Source of the DNA: Gordonia amarae NBRC 15530
Lineage (GTDB): Bacteria > Actinomycetota > Actinomycetes > Mycobacteriales > Mycobacteriaceae
Length of the DNA stretch: 64,000 nucleotides
Assembly (NCBI RefSeq): GCF_000241345.1
Contig: NZ_BAED01000046.1
Coordinates: forward strand, 62,001 to 126,000
Reading direction: 5' to 3'
The translations under genes and the position numbers were made by a program. Positions 26,252 through 35,479 of the stretch are shown here, piece by piece (positions within the stretch are counted from its first letter, which is position 1; each line of letters begins with the position of its first letter). The notes under the pieces were generated by a model. The model was given only the letters and a program-made list of their open reading frames with translations. It was not told the origin of the DNA and did not search any database.

Positions 26252-27945
26252 GACGTCGCCCGGTAGCGGGCGCCGATCGCCGCGTGGAGTTCGCGCAGGC
26301 GTGTCCTGTCGGTGCTGACCTCCACCACCTCCAGGCCGCCGGGGACGTCGGTCTGCAGGTAGCCGGCCAGTGCGGCGAGGTCGACCCGGCGGTGGGCGAT
26401 GTGGAATCCGGCGCACAGGGACGCCAGGCCGGTGCGGTGCGGGGTGCCGAACACCCGCTCGTAAGCACCCGCGTAGGGGCCGGTGTTGAACCGGGGGTCG
26501 CCCTGTTCGAGGAGGCCGAAGATGCCGCCGCCGTCGTCGTTGGCGACCACGATCCGCAGGTTCGACGGCCGCGGCTCACCGGGCCCGATGAGCAGGCCGG
26601 TGGCGTCGTGTACAAACGTCAGATCACCCATGAGGGCGACGGTGCGGGCGCCCGGGTCACGGGACTGCAGGTGCAGGGCGGCGCCGATGGCGGTGGAGTT
26701 GGTGCCGTCGATACCGGCCACACCCCGGTTGGACAGCACCCGCACCTCGGGGCTGACCCGGCCGGCGAGCGCGACGTCGCGGATCGGGTTGCTGGCCCCC
26801 ACCACCAGCTGGTCGCCGGGCCGCAGCGCCGCCGACACCACGCGCGCCACGTGCAGGCCGGTGGTGCTGCCGGGGGCGTCGAGTTCGGCGTCGACGGCCG
26901 ACACGACGCGGTGCTGGGTGGCGGCGCAGTGTTTGAGCCATGCCTCGCCGGGGGTGCCGGTGGCCTCGGCGCGGGTGCCGGTGGCGTACACATTTCCCGA
27001 CACGTCGGGCCAGCGCGGTCCGGTGGTGAGCGCGTACACCCGCACGTTCGGGTCGGCGAGCAGCCGCGACACCCCGCGATGCAGGGTGGGCCTGCCGCAG
27101 ATGATGGCCTGCCGCGGCGAGATCAGGTCGAGCGCCAGCGGATGCAGCGGGGTCTGGGGGGCGGGGGCCGTCGGCTCGGCGACGGTGGGTATCACGGCCA
27201 GTTCGGGGTGCACGCCGGCCCCGTGCCCGGAGACGACGACGGTGTCCAGGCCCAGGTCGATCGGCAGCGGCACGTCGAGCCTACCGACGGGGGCCTGCGT
27301 CCACGGCAGCCCGTCGGGCCGTCCGGCGAACCTCCCCAGTTCCCATGGGTCCTGGTCGGACTCGCCACCGAGGTCCGCGGGGACCAACGGTTCCCGCAGC
27401 GGGATGTCGAACTGGACCGGGCCGGCGTTGCCGGTGCGGGCGCCGCGGGCGGCGGCGAGCACCCGGCCGACCGCCGAACGCCACTGCGAGTTGGTGTCCA
27501 GATCCTGCTCGGCCAGGCCGAGGCTGATCGCGGCGCGCACCTGGGTGCCGAAGATGCCGAACTGTTCGATGGTCTGGTTGGCACCCGAGCCGAGCAACTC
27601 ATACGGCCGGTTCGCCGACACCACCACCAGCGGTACGCGGGCGTAGTTGGCCTCGAACACCGCGGGCGACATGTTGGCGACGGCGGTGCCGCTGGTCATG
27701 ATGATCGGCACCGGCTGCCGGGACGCCGCGGCCAGGCCGAGTGCCAGGAAACCGGCCGCCCGTTCGTCGATCCGCACGTGCAGCCGCAACCGGCCGACGG
27801 TGTCGGCGGCGTGCAGCGCGAACGCGAGCGGCGCGTTCCGCGAACCCGGGCACAGCACCGCCTCGCGTACCCCGCCGCGGATCAGTTCGTCGACGATGAC
27901 CCGCGCCTGCAGGGTCGACGGGTACTCGGTTCGTGCGTCGTGCAT
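26248..27945 (-). CDS. menD: SEPHCHC synthase MenD
   Basis: This 565-residue thiamine-diphosphate enzyme joins 2-oxoglutarate and isochorismate to form SEPHCHC, the first committed step of menaquinone synthesis. N-terminal features are [15 protein letters not shown] (about 32-46) with the catalytic-domain Glu in [14 protein letters not shown] (about 56-69), and [13 protein letters not shown]. The cofactor-binding C-terminal domain has [14 protein letters not shown] and [18 protein letters not shown]. The length agrees with actinobacterial MenD (about 550-590). It heads an operon with the DUF3592 gene and menG and is divergent from the enoyl reductase gene 55 bases away. Confidence 0.96.
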   Translation of the reverse strand: MHDARTEYPSTLQARVIVDELIRGGVREAVLCPGSRNAPLAFALHAADTVGRLRLHVRIDERAAGFLALGLAAASRQPVPIIMTSGTAVANMSPAVFEANYARVPLVVVSANRPYELLGSGANQTIEQFGIFGTQVRAAISLGLAEQDLDTNSQWRSAVGRVLAAARGARTGNAGPVQFDIPLREPLVPADLGGESDQDPWELGRFAGRPDGLPWTQAPVGRLDVPLPIDLGLDTVVVSGHGAGVHPELAVIPTVAEPTAPAPQTPLHPLALDLISPRQAIICGRPTLHRGVSRLLADPNVRVYALTTGPRWPDVSGNVYATGTRAEATGTPGEAWLKHCAATQHRVVSAVDAELDAPGSTTGLHVARVVSAALRPGDQLVVGASNPIRDVALAGRVSPEVRVLSNRGVAGIDGTNSTAIGAALHLQSRDPGARTVALMGDLTFVHDATGLLIGPGEPRPSNLRIVVANDDGGGIFGLLEQGDPRFNTGPYAGAYERVFGTPHRTGLASLCAGFHIAHRRVDLAALAGYLQTDVPGGLEVVEVSTDRTRLRELHAAIGARYRATS

Positions 27946-28000
27946 CCTCCCACCCTAGAGGCACCCTGCGCGGGGGCCGGGGACCGCTAGAGTCGGACAC

Positions 28001-29266
28001 ATGACTTCAGACGCAGCCACCGGAGCCCGCGAGTTCGACGTGGTCGTGTTCGGGACCACGGGATTCGTCGGGGAACTGACGGCGCGGTATCTCGCCGAAC
28101 ACGCGCCGGCGGGCACGAGGATCGCCCTCGCGGGGCGTTCGGAGGCCAAGCTGCTCGCGGTCCGCGAACGGATCGGTGGGCCCGCCGCCGCGTGGCCGGT
28201 GATCGTCGCCGACGTGGACTCCCCGGCATCGCTGGATGCGATGGTGGCCCGTACCCGGGTGGTGTGCACCACTGTCGGCCCGTACCTCAAGTACGGGGAA
28301 TCACTCGTGGTGGCGGCCGCCACCGCAGGCACCGACTACGTCGACCTGACCGGCGAGGTGCCGTTCGTGCGGTTCTCCATCGACAAGGCGCACGACCTCG
28401 CGGCCGCATCTGGTGCGCGCATCGTGCATTCGTGCGGCTTCGATTCGATCCCGTCGGATCTGTCGGTGTGGGCGCTGTACCGCAAGATCTCCGACGACGA
28501 TGCCGGGCAGCTCACCGACACCACCTTCGTGTTGCAGTCCTTCCGGGGCGGGGTGTCGGGCGGAACGGTCGACTCGGTGCGGGTGATCGCCGAGCAGGCC
28601 AAGGATGCGCAGGTGCGCAGGCTGATGCTGAACCCGCAGGCGCTGTCGTCGGGGCCGGGCGCCCCGCCGCGCGCCGGGATCGGTTCGGAACCCAGCGATC
28701 TCAACATCGTCTCGGCCCGCAAGGTGGATCCGTCGCTGTCGGGGACGCTGGCCCCGTTCTTCATGGCCTCACACAACACCCGGATCGTCCGTCGCTCGAA
28801 TATCCTGCTGCACAACGCCTATGGTGAGGACTTCCACTACGGGGAGACGATGAACGTCGGCGACATCCCGGTGGTGTCGGCGGTGACCGCGGGCCTGGTG
28901 GGAGTGGGCACCAGCGCCTTCCTGGGCGCCATGAGCTTCGGTCCCACCCGCAGACTGCTCGACCGGATCCTGCCCGCGCCCGGCGAGGGACCGACGCAGA
29001 CGGCCAGGGACAAAGGACATTTCACCGCAGAGGCATTCACCACCAGCACCTCCGGGCGGCGCTACCGGTCCCGGTTCCGGGCCTGGGGCGATCCCGGCTA
29101 CAAAGCGACGGCGGTGATGCTCGGCGAGAGCGCCCTGGCCCTCGCCCTCGACCGGGACAAGCTGCCCGACCACCACGGCGTGCTCACCCCGGCGGTCGCG
29201 ATGGGCGACGCGCTCACCGAACGCCTCAACGGCGCCGGCTTCAGCATCGGTGCCGTCGCCCTCTGA
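28001..29266 (+). CDS. Saccharopine-dehydrogenase-family trans-acting enoyl reductase-like protein
   Basis: This 421-residue NAD(P)-binding protein of the saccharopine dehydrogenase superfamily has the Rossmann motif VVVFGTTGFVGELTARYL (about 14-31), LAGRSEAKL, and SCGFDSIPSDLSV near 143-155. These are typical of mycobacterial trans-acting enoyl reductases (Rv2449c/Rv2953 group), which reduce lipid intermediates; the substrate here is unknown. Its C-terminal codons (AGFSIGAVAL) recur as a decayed fragment at 49743-49775. It is intact and is the left member of the gene trio split by the exopolysaccharide locus. Confidence 0.87.
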   Translation: MTSDAATGAREFDVVVFGTTGFVGELTARYLAEHAPAGTRIALAGRSEAKLLAVRERIGGPAAAWPVIVADVDSPASLDAMVARTRVVCTTVGPYLKYGESLVVAAATAGTDYVDLTGEVPFVRFSIDKAHDLAAASGARIVHSCGFDSIPSDLSVWALYRKISDDDAGQLTDTTFVLQSFRGGVSGGTVDSVRVIAEQAKDAQVRRLMLNPQALSSGPGAPPRAGIGSEPSDLNIVSARKVDPSLSGTLAPFFMASHNTRIVRRSNILLHNAYGEDFHYGETMNVGDIPVVSAVTAGLVGVGTSAFLGAMSFGPTRRLLDRILPAPGEGPTQTARDKGHFTAEAFTTSTSGRRYRSRFRAWGDPGYKATAVMLGESALALALDRDKLPDHHGVLTPAVAMGDALTERLNGAGFSIGAVAL

Positions 29267-29385
29267 GCAATAGCCGACTCATCGCCGATCGCCGAGATGT
29301 GACGAGCCTTCACTATCCGGGCTATGGAGTGAGTAGGCCGAGACGTTTCGCGGCCAGTTCCAGATCATGCTTGAACTGGTCGAGA

Positions 29386-29433
29386 GTCGACACGATCCGC
29401 CCAGGCCCGCATCCAGTAGAACGCGTTCAGCGG
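29386..29433 (-). pseudogene. Remnant of the acyl-CoA thioesterase gene (second copy at 49832-50554)
   Basis: On the minus strand this 48-base stretch reads PLN-five residues-RAWADRVD-S-R. The intact thioesterase at 49931-49978 reads PLN-five residues-RAWADRVD-G-R, with the same spacing, and about 33 of 48 bases match by eye. A stop follows shortly and no flanking thioesterase sequence survives. It lies downstream of the enoyl reductase and upstream of a menB remnant, the same order and strands as the intact copies on the other side of the island. Confidence 0.6.
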
Positions 29434-29612
29434 CGGGCACCGCGGCTCCCTCCGGATGGTCGCCCCCCGGACCTGCCGGTGTCCCGGGCGGGGGGCAGCT
29501 CCTCGACCTGACGGTCGCGGCGCCGGATCACACCCACCACGAGCAACGCCAGGGGTACCGACACCGCGATCCACACGGCGACGACGATCCCGACGATCAT
29601 CCACACAGACAT
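29427..29612 (-). CDS. Small single-pass membrane protein, unknown
   Basis: This possible 61-residue protein has one strong N-terminal hydrophobic helix (VWMIVGIVVAVWIAVSVPLA, about 3-22, extending to LLVVGVI). A basic, glycine/proline-rich cytoplasmic tail (RRRDRQVEELPP...) follows. The composition looks like a genuine small membrane protein, and an ATG lies close behind a GGGG run (GGGGT-ATG). An alternative start at 29624 adds four residues. It sits inside the decayed left flank of the island and just overlaps the thioesterase remnant, so it could be a real small gene or a chance open frame in degenerating DNA. Confidence 0.4.
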   Translation of the reverse strand: MSVWMIVGIVVAVWIAVSVPLALLVVGVIRRRDRQVEELPPARDTGRSGGRPSGGSRGARR

Positions 29613-29776
29613 ACCCCACAGCATGCCCCAGAAATGGGGGGCGACGTGACTCGCTCGGTCAATCGCGCTCCCGCGGAATCACACTCCCGGGAATCGCACT
29701 CCCAGAGTGCCTGAGTGGCACCGCCCCTACGAGAGGATCCACCTGCCCCGGGTACCGCAAACCAGGGTGAGCGATC

Positions 29777-29970
29777 ATGAGCACGTCACCCGCATACACC
29801 CCATTCGATCCCACCGGGCATTTCCCCCTTCACCCTCCTCGCGTGAGCACGCCCGGTTCAAGCAGACCGACGCCGACGTGGGCTCGTTCGACGCCGGCTA
29901 CGGCAGCGCCTACCCTGGCCAAGCAGGTCGGCCAGAAGTTTGCCCGGGAGCTCATTTTCTTCGGCGAGGC
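29777..29970 (+). pseudogene. menB: Truncated, frameshifted menB copy
   Basis: The ATG at 29777 opens a menB-like N-terminus (MSTS, then TPFDPTGHF; the intact gene has MSTPFDPAQW). It jumps directly to an internal menB segment (29837-29970) that matches 51135-51267 at about 123 of 134 positions by eye. Roughly 480 bases of menB are missing between the two parts, the distal part is gone, and an extra C near 29914 shifts the frame. The differences lie largely at synonymous positions, so the copies diverged for some time rather than arising recently. Confidence 0.85.
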
Positions 29971-30079
29971 TGAGATAACAGCCGAACAGCGATTACGATA
30001 AAGAAACCCGATACCCGTCAGACACCGTTGTCCGACCTGTGGAATACCCTGACCGGAATAACCAGAACGAGGAATCTCG

Positions 30080-31108
30080 ATGCGAATCGCTCATGTTTCC
30101 GAGGCATTCGGCGGCGGCGTGCAGACTGCCATCGTCAACTACATCACCGCGACACCCGAACACGATCATCACCTGCTGATACGTTCCCGCCCCGGACACG
30201 GCACCATTGGAATTCCGGAGAATGTGGGCGTGTCCGGATATTCGGGATCGATCCTCGGATATCTGCGTCATGCCCGGCGACAGGTCGTCGACGGTGATTT
30301 CGACATAGTTCACCTGCATTCCAGCTTCGCCGGTGTACTGCGTGCCGTATTGCCCGCCCGAATCGACATCGCCTACTCGCCACACTGCTATGCGACCGAG
30401 ACCGGCTCCCGACCCGCCCTCCGGCTCGCCTATCACGCCGCCGAGAAGGCGCTGAGTCTGCGGCCGCAGATACTGGTGGCCGTGAGCCCGCGGGAACGAC
30501 AGATCGGGTACGCTCTCAATCCCCGGATGCCGGCGACGATCGTGCCCAACTGCGCGACCGCCGCGGCTCCGGAGACCGCACCCGAGAAGGCCCAGGAGAG
30601 AACCGATCTCCGGCCTACCGTCGCCATGACCGGCAGGATCTGCGCGCAAAAGGATCCCAGATTCTTCGCAGAGGTTGCAAACATACTGCACAACAATGGA
30701 TTCCGGTTTATCTGGATCGGCGAGGGCGACGACGGCGCCGACGGGCTGCGAGCCGCCGGGGTCGAGATCACCGGATGGCTGACCCCCGCGGAGAGCCGGG
30801 GCATCCTGCGCCACGCGGATCTGTACCTGCACACCGCGGCGTGGGAGGGAGGCCCCCTTGCACCGCTGGAGGCCGCCGCCGCGGGCTGCCCGGTCCTGTC
30901 CAGGACGATCGGATCGATGTCGTCGCTGGGCTACCGGGTCGTCGGCAACACACCCGCACAGGCCGCAACTGCGGTCAACGAGTTCTTCAGCTCCGATGAT
31001 TTCCGGAAACAAGCGGAGAATTCGACGGCTGCGGTACTCCGATACCATTCCTTAGCAAATATGTCCGAGGCCCTCAAGGAGGCCTACCGCATGACGATCC
31101 GAGGCTAG
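30080..31108 (+). CDS. Glycosyltransferase, GT4-type
   Basis: This 342-residue GT-B fold enzyme probably adds a sugar to the lipid-linked repeat unit on the cytoplasmic side. The N-terminus has the glycine-rich loop MRIAHVSEAFGGGVQTA and DIVHLHSSFAG (about 76-86). The C-terminal domain has TGRICAQKDPRFFAEVA and the nucleotide-sugar-binding stretch HTAAWEGGPLAPLEAAAAGCPVL, whose E-x7-E (in EGGPLAPLE) is the GT4 signature. GAGGAA precedes the ATG, and the upstream 100 bases are unusually AT-rich, consistent with the promoter at the left end of the island. The donor and linkage are unknown. Confidence 0.88.
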   Translation: MRIAHVSEAFGGGVQTAIVNYITATPEHDHHLLIRSRPGHGTIGIPENVGVSGYSGSILGYLRHARRQVVDGDFDIVHLHSSFAGVLRAVLPARIDIAYSPHCYATETGSRPALRLAYHAAEKALSLRPQILVAVSPRERQIGYALNPRMPATIVPNCATAAAPETAPEKAQERTDLRPTVAMTGRICAQKDPRFFAEVANILHNNGFRFIWIGEGDDGADGLRAAGVEITGWLTPAESRGILRHADLYLHTAAWEGGPLAPLEAAAAGCPVLSRTIGSMSSLGYRVVGNTPAQAATAVNEFFSSDDFRKQAENSTAAVLRYHSLANMSEALKEAYRMTIRG

Positions 31109-31134
31109 TTCTGAAAACGGGTCGGTTCGGTTGT

Positions 31135-32397
31135 TCAACAGTCATTGTCGACCCGGTTTCCGGCCATTCTCCGGCCGAGCCAGTCGACGTACGTCGAACC
31201 ATCGATGCTTCCATGCGTTGCATCCGGCTGGTAGACCGATTCGATCACCGATCCCAGGCGGCACGATCGCGTGATCGCCGCCCGCGTCCACTCGGGATCA
31301 AAGAATTCATCCTTTCCCGCGTAGTAGATCAGCATCGGCGCGCTGGCCCGTCGATGAGCGACCCCCATACCGGAGAAGATCTCCTTCAGGCGGGCCGCCG
31401 CCGCCGGCGTGGCGGGGACCAGGTCCGCGGCCGGAATCCGCGCGACGACCCGGTTGCGCCGGGAACCTTCCGGTCCGGCACAGGCGGAGAGCACATCCCA
31501 ATTCCGCGCCGCCATCCCGCGCCGGTACAGGTCGATGTCGAAGCCGGGACGGGAACGCTGTGCACCGATCAGCAGCCAGGTGTACGCGGCCAGCTGGTCA
31601 GCGCCCAGGCGCCGCCGGGCTGCGAGGTCCACCAGCCCGGAGAAGTCCGCGGCCGGAACCAGGCTGACCGTGCCCAACAGATTCCGGCCCGCCCCCCGCT
31701 CGGCGGCGAGTTCATTGGCCGCCCACGTCGCCGCGCCACCCTGGGAACCGCCGAAGGCCGCCCACCGCGGCCCCGCGTCGGGAAACACGATCCGCGCCGC
31801 ACGCACCGCATCGATCACGTTGTACCCGGCGGTCGCCGAATCCAGGTAGGGATGCACCCCTGGGGCGCCGAGCCCCTGATAGTCGGGGACCGACACCACG
31901 AATCCCATCTTCAGGTAGGAGACGACGACCCCGGCGAGGCCGGCCAGGTCGGGGGTCCGGGACGGCGCGCAGCCCTCGTCGATACCGGTGGTTCCGTGCG
32001 CGAGAACCATGATCGGCCAGCCTCCGGCCGGCGGCGCCTCGGCGGGACCGACGACGGTCCCCGACACCTCGGTCCCGGAGCCGTCGATCCCGGAGGTGGA
32101 CCGGTAGATCACGTGTGCGACGCGCGCGCCGGTGTCACGGATCGCGCTGTCGATGCCCGGAACCGACGTGGCCCTGACCACCGACCCCGGACCCGTCTCC
32201 GTGACACTCACGCCAGTCAAGTCCGCGGCCTGCCGGGTCGGTGCTCCGGCGGTCTGGGTACACGCGGTGGTCAGCGACGCCACGATCGCCCCGACCACCG
32301 CAATCGACGCCGCGGCGCGACGGAGCTGCGCCCGGCCGGGTGCCCGCGCATGACTGACCCCTGACTGTCGCCGGTGACCGCCGCGGCTTTGACCCAT
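31135..32397 (-). CDS. Secretory lipase-type alpha/beta hydrolase, exported (probable lipoprotein)
   Basis: This 420-residue protein resembles the secretory lipase (LIP, PF03583) family. A signal peptide (SIAVVGAIVASLTTA) ends at a cysteine in LTTAC, a plausible though imperfect lipobox. Catalytic features are AHGTTGIDEGCAPS, the nucleophile elbow GGSQGG near 190, Asp in YYAGKDEFFDP and His in DATHGSI. It is a paralogue of the neighbouring 32403-33746 product, 5 bases upstream in the same operon. Within a polysaccharide locus it could deacylate a glycan or lipid at the cell surface; the substrate is inferred only from place. Confidence 0.85.
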   Translation of the reverse strand: MGQSRGGHRRQSGVSHARAPGRAQLRRAAASIAVVGAIVASLTTACTQTAGAPTRQAADLTGVSVTETGPGSVVRATSVPGIDSAIRDTGARVAHVIYRSTSGIDGSGTEVSGTVVGPAEAPPAGGWPIMVLAHGTTGIDEGCAPSRTPDLAGLAGVVVSYLKMGFVVSVPDYQGLGAPGVHPYLDSATAGYNVIDAVRAARIVFPDAGPRWAAFGGSQGGAATWAANELAAERGAGRNLLGTVSLVPAADFSGLVDLAARRRLGADQLAAYTWLLIGAQRSRPGFDIDLYRRGMAARNWDVLSACAGPEGSRRNRVVARIPAADLVPATPAAAARLKEIFSGMGVAHRRASAPMLIYYAGKDEFFDPEWTRAAITRSCRLGSVIESVYQPDATHGSIDGSTYVDWLGRRMAGNRVDNDC

Positions 32398-32402
32398 CAC
32401 CC

Positions 32403-33746
32403 TCACCTGCTTTCCACCTGGTTCGCGGCGCAGTTGTCGCTCGCCGCATCCCCCGCGAACCGGGTACGCAGCCACGAGAACACCCAGGACGCGTCCACGT
32501 TGTCATGTCCCTGACCGGCATGCTTCTGCCAGGCGATCACCGAACCGGCCGCACAGGACCTGTGTATCGCCTGTTCGATCCAGTCGAAGTCGACGATCTT
32601 GTCGGCCCCTCCGTAGACCACGACCATCGGCACCTTCAGCCGGGCCGGCGGCAGGAGCGAGCGCAGCAGGCGGCGCATGACGGTGGCCGCCCGCGCGTCC
32701 GCCGGGAGCAGATCCGATGCCGGCGCCCGCGTGATGACCTCGACCGCCTCGGGCAGCCGGGGTCCGGTACACAGCCGCAGGAGCTCGCGGTTCCGGTACA
32801 TCGATCCGTGAATATAGTCGGAGACAACGATTTCCGGATGTGTGGTGGCCTTGAGCTGCATCACCGCCAGGAAGTAGAGGTGGCGCTGTTCGGTGGTCAG
32901 GGTCCCCGCCAGCGCCTTGTCCACGAGTTCTTCTACATTCACCACCGGCGCCCACGCCGCCGCCGCGACCAGATCCCCTGCCACGTCGTCGGGCCCGGCT
33001 GCTCCGGACTCGGCGAGCACCGCGTTGGTGCCCCATGTCGCCGCCCCGCCGAGCGATCCGCCGGCCACCGCCCACCGACGTCCCACCGCAGAGCTGAGTC
33101 CGCGGGCCGCCCGCACGGCGTTGACCACATCCCGTCCCATCGCGGACGTGTCGAGGAAAGCCAGCCCTGGAGAGGCGGGATCCCCCGTCATGCCTCCGTA
33201 ATCGCTTGCGACCACCACGAATCCGTTCTTCACAAACGCCGCGATCGACACCGTCTGGTTCAGCAGGTCGTCGTACAGGCTCGGCGCGCAGTCGAAGTTG
33301 ACGCCGGTGTTGCCGTGGTTGAACGCCATCACCGGGAATCCGCCCGCCGGCGCGGCTCCGCCGGGAATCGCGACCAGCGCCGTCACCCGGTCCGCACCCG
33401 GTACCCACGATGCCTCGGAGAGGTAGGTGATGATCCACGTCGACGCCCCGGTCTCGGCCAGCATGCGGGGCACCTTCGTGGCCCGCCGCACCGATACGAG
33501 TGCACCGGGCCCGGTGCCGCCGGTCTCAGGGAAACCCTCGGGCAGCCGTCCGGTGTCGGCGGGGGTGGGCAGCGCGGTGTCCACCCTGATCGGGGTCACC
33601 GGCGAGTAGTCCACGGCCCCTTGACAACCGGTGACCCCAAGGCATCCGGTGACAAGTGCGAGCACCGACAGGAGTGCGCGCGTGGGCGTGGCGGCGCCGG
33701 CCCGGCCCTTGTTTCTTCCGGTCTCACCGGCTGCTGCGGAGCGCAC
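32403..33746 (-). CDS. Secretory lipase-type alpha/beta hydrolase, lipoprotein
   Basis: This 447-residue member of the secretory lipase family has a lipoprotein signal (LLSVLALVTGCLGVTGC; lipobox VTGC). Motifs are FNHGNTGVNFDCAPS, nucleophile elbow GGSLGG near 215, VVYGGADKIVDFDW for the acid, and a C-terminal histidine in GQGHDNVDAS. The GTG start at 33746 is 3 bases after the stop of the Wzz-like gene, so the order on the minus strand is wzz-like, lipase, lipase. It is a tandem duplicate of the downstream gene but well diverged. Confidence 0.86.
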   Translation of the reverse strand: MRSAAAGETGRNKGRAGAATPTRALLSVLALVTGCLGVTGCQGAVDYSPVTPIRVDTALPTPADTGRLPEGFPETGGTGPGALVSVRRATKVPRMLAETGASTWIITYLSEASWVPGADRVTALVAIPGGAAPAGGFPVMAFNHGNTGVNFDCAPSLYDDLLNQTVSIAAFVKNGFVVVASDYGGMTGDPASPGLAFLDTSAMGRDVVNAVRAARGLSSAVGRRWAVAGGSLGGAATWGTNAVLAESGAAGPDDVAGDLVAAAAWAPVVNVEELVDKALAGTLTTEQRHLYFLAVMQLKATTHPEIVVSDYIHGSMYRNRELLRLCTGPRLPEAVEVITRAPASDLLPADARAATVMRRLLRSLLPPARLKVPMVVVYGGADKIVDFDWIEQAIHRSCAAGSVIAWQKHAGQGHDNVDASWVFSWLRTRFAGDAASDNCAANQVESR

Positions 33747-33749
33747 GCG

Positions 33750-35069
33750 TCAGACCACCACTCGGGCCGGCGCACCGGCGGCCACCGTGCCGAGCACCCG
33801 CAGCTCGGCGGTCCGCAGCCTGCCCGCCGCCTGCGCCACGTCCGTCGTGGTCGTCGCACCGGGCACGCCGACGAGAACCGCACCGTCGGTGACCGCGCGC
33901 AGCACCGCGACGTCGGGACGGTCGAGTACACCTGCCCCCGCGACCACGACGTACCGGAATCGCAGACCCAGCTCTTTGAGTACCGCGTCCATGTCGGCCG
34001 AACCGAGCACTCCGGCGCCCGCGCCGCCCGCCCGGCCGGCAGGCACCACGTACGCGCCCTCATCCGTGACCAGTACGTCGGCGAGCGTGTCCCGGCCCGC
34101 GAGCACGTCGAACAGACCCGGGCGGACCTGCTGTCGTGGCGATCGTGCCGCCGCCGGGGAATCGTGACCGGCGACCGCATCATCCTGGGGGACCGTCTCG
34201 ACGACGACCGCGGGATCGCCCAGTGCCGTCATCGCCACCGCCAGCCCCCGGGCCACGGCCGGCACGGCACCCGACTCGGCGTCGGCGGGACCGCAGACAA
34301 CCAACCGGGCCACCCCCGCACCACCCACTCCGAGCAACTGGTTGTACACGGCCATGAAGTCCGAATCCGACCCGGGCGCACCGGCTCCGGGGCTGACCCT
34401 AAGAGTGCGCACCGCGCCCAGCGTCTCGGTGCCCGCAGCCGCCGCCAGCTCCGCATCCGAGCGCACCTTCGTGTCGGTGCGGTCGCGGGCGAACGCTCCG
34501 ACGAGACCCACCGCCAGCCCGGCCAGCAGCCCGAGCAGCAGATTGCGGACCCAGCTCGGTGATGACGGTGAGCCCGGTGCGACCGCGGCCTCCATGATCG
34601 ACCCCGATGCGGTGGGTTCACCGCCGCGGGCCGAGGTCTCCACCGACTTGATCACCACCGCGGTCTGGCTCGCCGCCACATTCGCGATGTCCCGGGACAG
34701 CTCGGCGTCGCCTGTGACCGCGGTGATGTCCAGGATCACCGAGTCGCGCAGAGGCGTCGCGGTGATCGTCGCGCGCACATCGTCCGGGCTCATCGGCAAA
34801 CCCAGTTCCCGGACCACGCCCTCGGCTACCCGCCGTCCCGTGGCGATCTCGGCGTATGAGGTGATCCGCTTCTCCGAGAAGAGGTTCCCCTCGTAGGCGT
34901 CCGACGCCGAGGACGCTCCGGCGGCGCTGATGAACAGCCTCGAGGTGGCGCTGTACTCAGGGGTGATGAACGCAGTCGCCGCGGCCGCACAACCCAGCGC
35001 GAGGAGGGCGGCCACCACAATCAGCACCCAGCGGCGCCGGAACGCGGCGAGGTAATCAGAAATATCCAC
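33750..35069 (-). CDS. Wzz-like polysaccharide chain-length protein with a degenerate kinase-like domain
   Basis: This 439-residue polysaccharide co-polymerase starts with a Wzz domain: TM1 about 14-33 after MDISDYLAAFRRRW, and TM2 about 172-192 after the proline-rich GSPSSPSW. Such proteins set polymer length with Wzy. The cytoplasmic half (about 195-439) is laid out like a BY-kinase domain. However, where a P-loop is expected (after the FMAVYNQLLG helix) it reads CGPADAESGAV with no Gly-Lys-Ser/Thr, and no tyrosine cluster ends the protein. It therefore looks like a pseudokinase. It is the first gene of a minus-strand unit with two lipases, divergent from gmd. Confidence 0.85.
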   Translation of the reverse strand: MDISDYLAAFRRRWVLIVVAALLALGCAAAATAFITPEYSATSRLFISAAGASSASDAYEGNLFSEKRITSYAEIATGRRVAEGVVRELGLPMSPDDVRATITATPLRDSVILDITAVTGDAELSRDIANVAASQTAVVIKSVETSARGGEPTASGSIMEAAVAPGSPSSPSWVRNLLLGLLAGLAVGLVGAFARDRTDTKVRSDAELAAAAGTETLGAVRTLRVSPGAGAPGSDSDFMAVYNQLLGVGGAGVARLVVCGPADAESGAVPAVARGLAVAMTALGDPAVVVETVPQDDAVAGHDSPAAARSPRQQVRPGLFDVLAGRDTLADVLVTDEGAYVVPAGRAGGAGAGVLGSADMDAVLKELGLRFRYVVVAGAGVLDRPDVAVLRAVTDGAVLVGVPGATTTTDVAQAAGRLRTAELRVLGTVAAGAPARVVV

Positions 35070-35479
35070 TGACGGTCTCCAGTACTCGTGCTCTGCGGGG
35101 CACCACCGCTGCCGCCGCGGTCGACATTGACAACGGAAGTATGGGTATCCACAGATGTTGCCGTATTAGCCCGAACGGTTGAACTATCACTATTCGACGA
35201 TCCGGCGATGCGGCCGGCAGACCCGGCAGCACGGAAGCGACTCTAACCGAAATCGATGAATTCGCACCGGGAAGCAGGCCAGATGCCACCATCCCAGTGA
35301 CCCGCGTCATTGATTCGGAATCAGGCGAAACATTTGGTGATCCCTCGTTAACACGGGACCGTCAAGACCCTGCGGACCAGTAGTGATCGCGGAATATCTT
35401 GACAATGCGCTCCATCGGACACTGCGGTAGCGTCTGCGTCCATCGAACCAAGTGATTCTTTACCTCCAGGGGAAATATC
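35070..35479. promoter_or_regulatory. Divergent regulatory region between the Wzz-like gene and gmd
   Basis: About 410 bases without a gene, richer in A/T than the neighbours. It should hold promoters for both the Wzz-lipase unit (minus) and the main plus-strand EPS operon. A TTGACA -35-like hexamer is at 35399-35404, but I see no well-spaced -10 match. A GAGG-free but purine-rich CAGGGGAAATATC precedes the gmd ATG. Confidence 0.4.

Noticed and set aside
26284..27990. 568-codon plus-strand frame opposite menD
   Set aside because: Shadow of menD; no domain character.
29330..29400. C-terminal fragment of another protein (DQFKHDLELAAKRLGLLTP-stop) on the minus strand
   Set aside because: It reads protein-like for about 25 codons, but I could not link it to any neighbour or family, so it is not called as a feature.
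29971..30080. Transposase, integrase or tRNA attachment site at the island edge
   Set aside because: I looked for inverted repeats, recombinase fragments and tRNA ends at both edges and found none; the nearest tRNA is about 10 kb away.
32505..34562. 685-codon plus-strand frame opposite the lipase and Wzz genes
   Set aside because: Shadow spanning two genes on the minus strand, with very high Arg/His content and no motifs.
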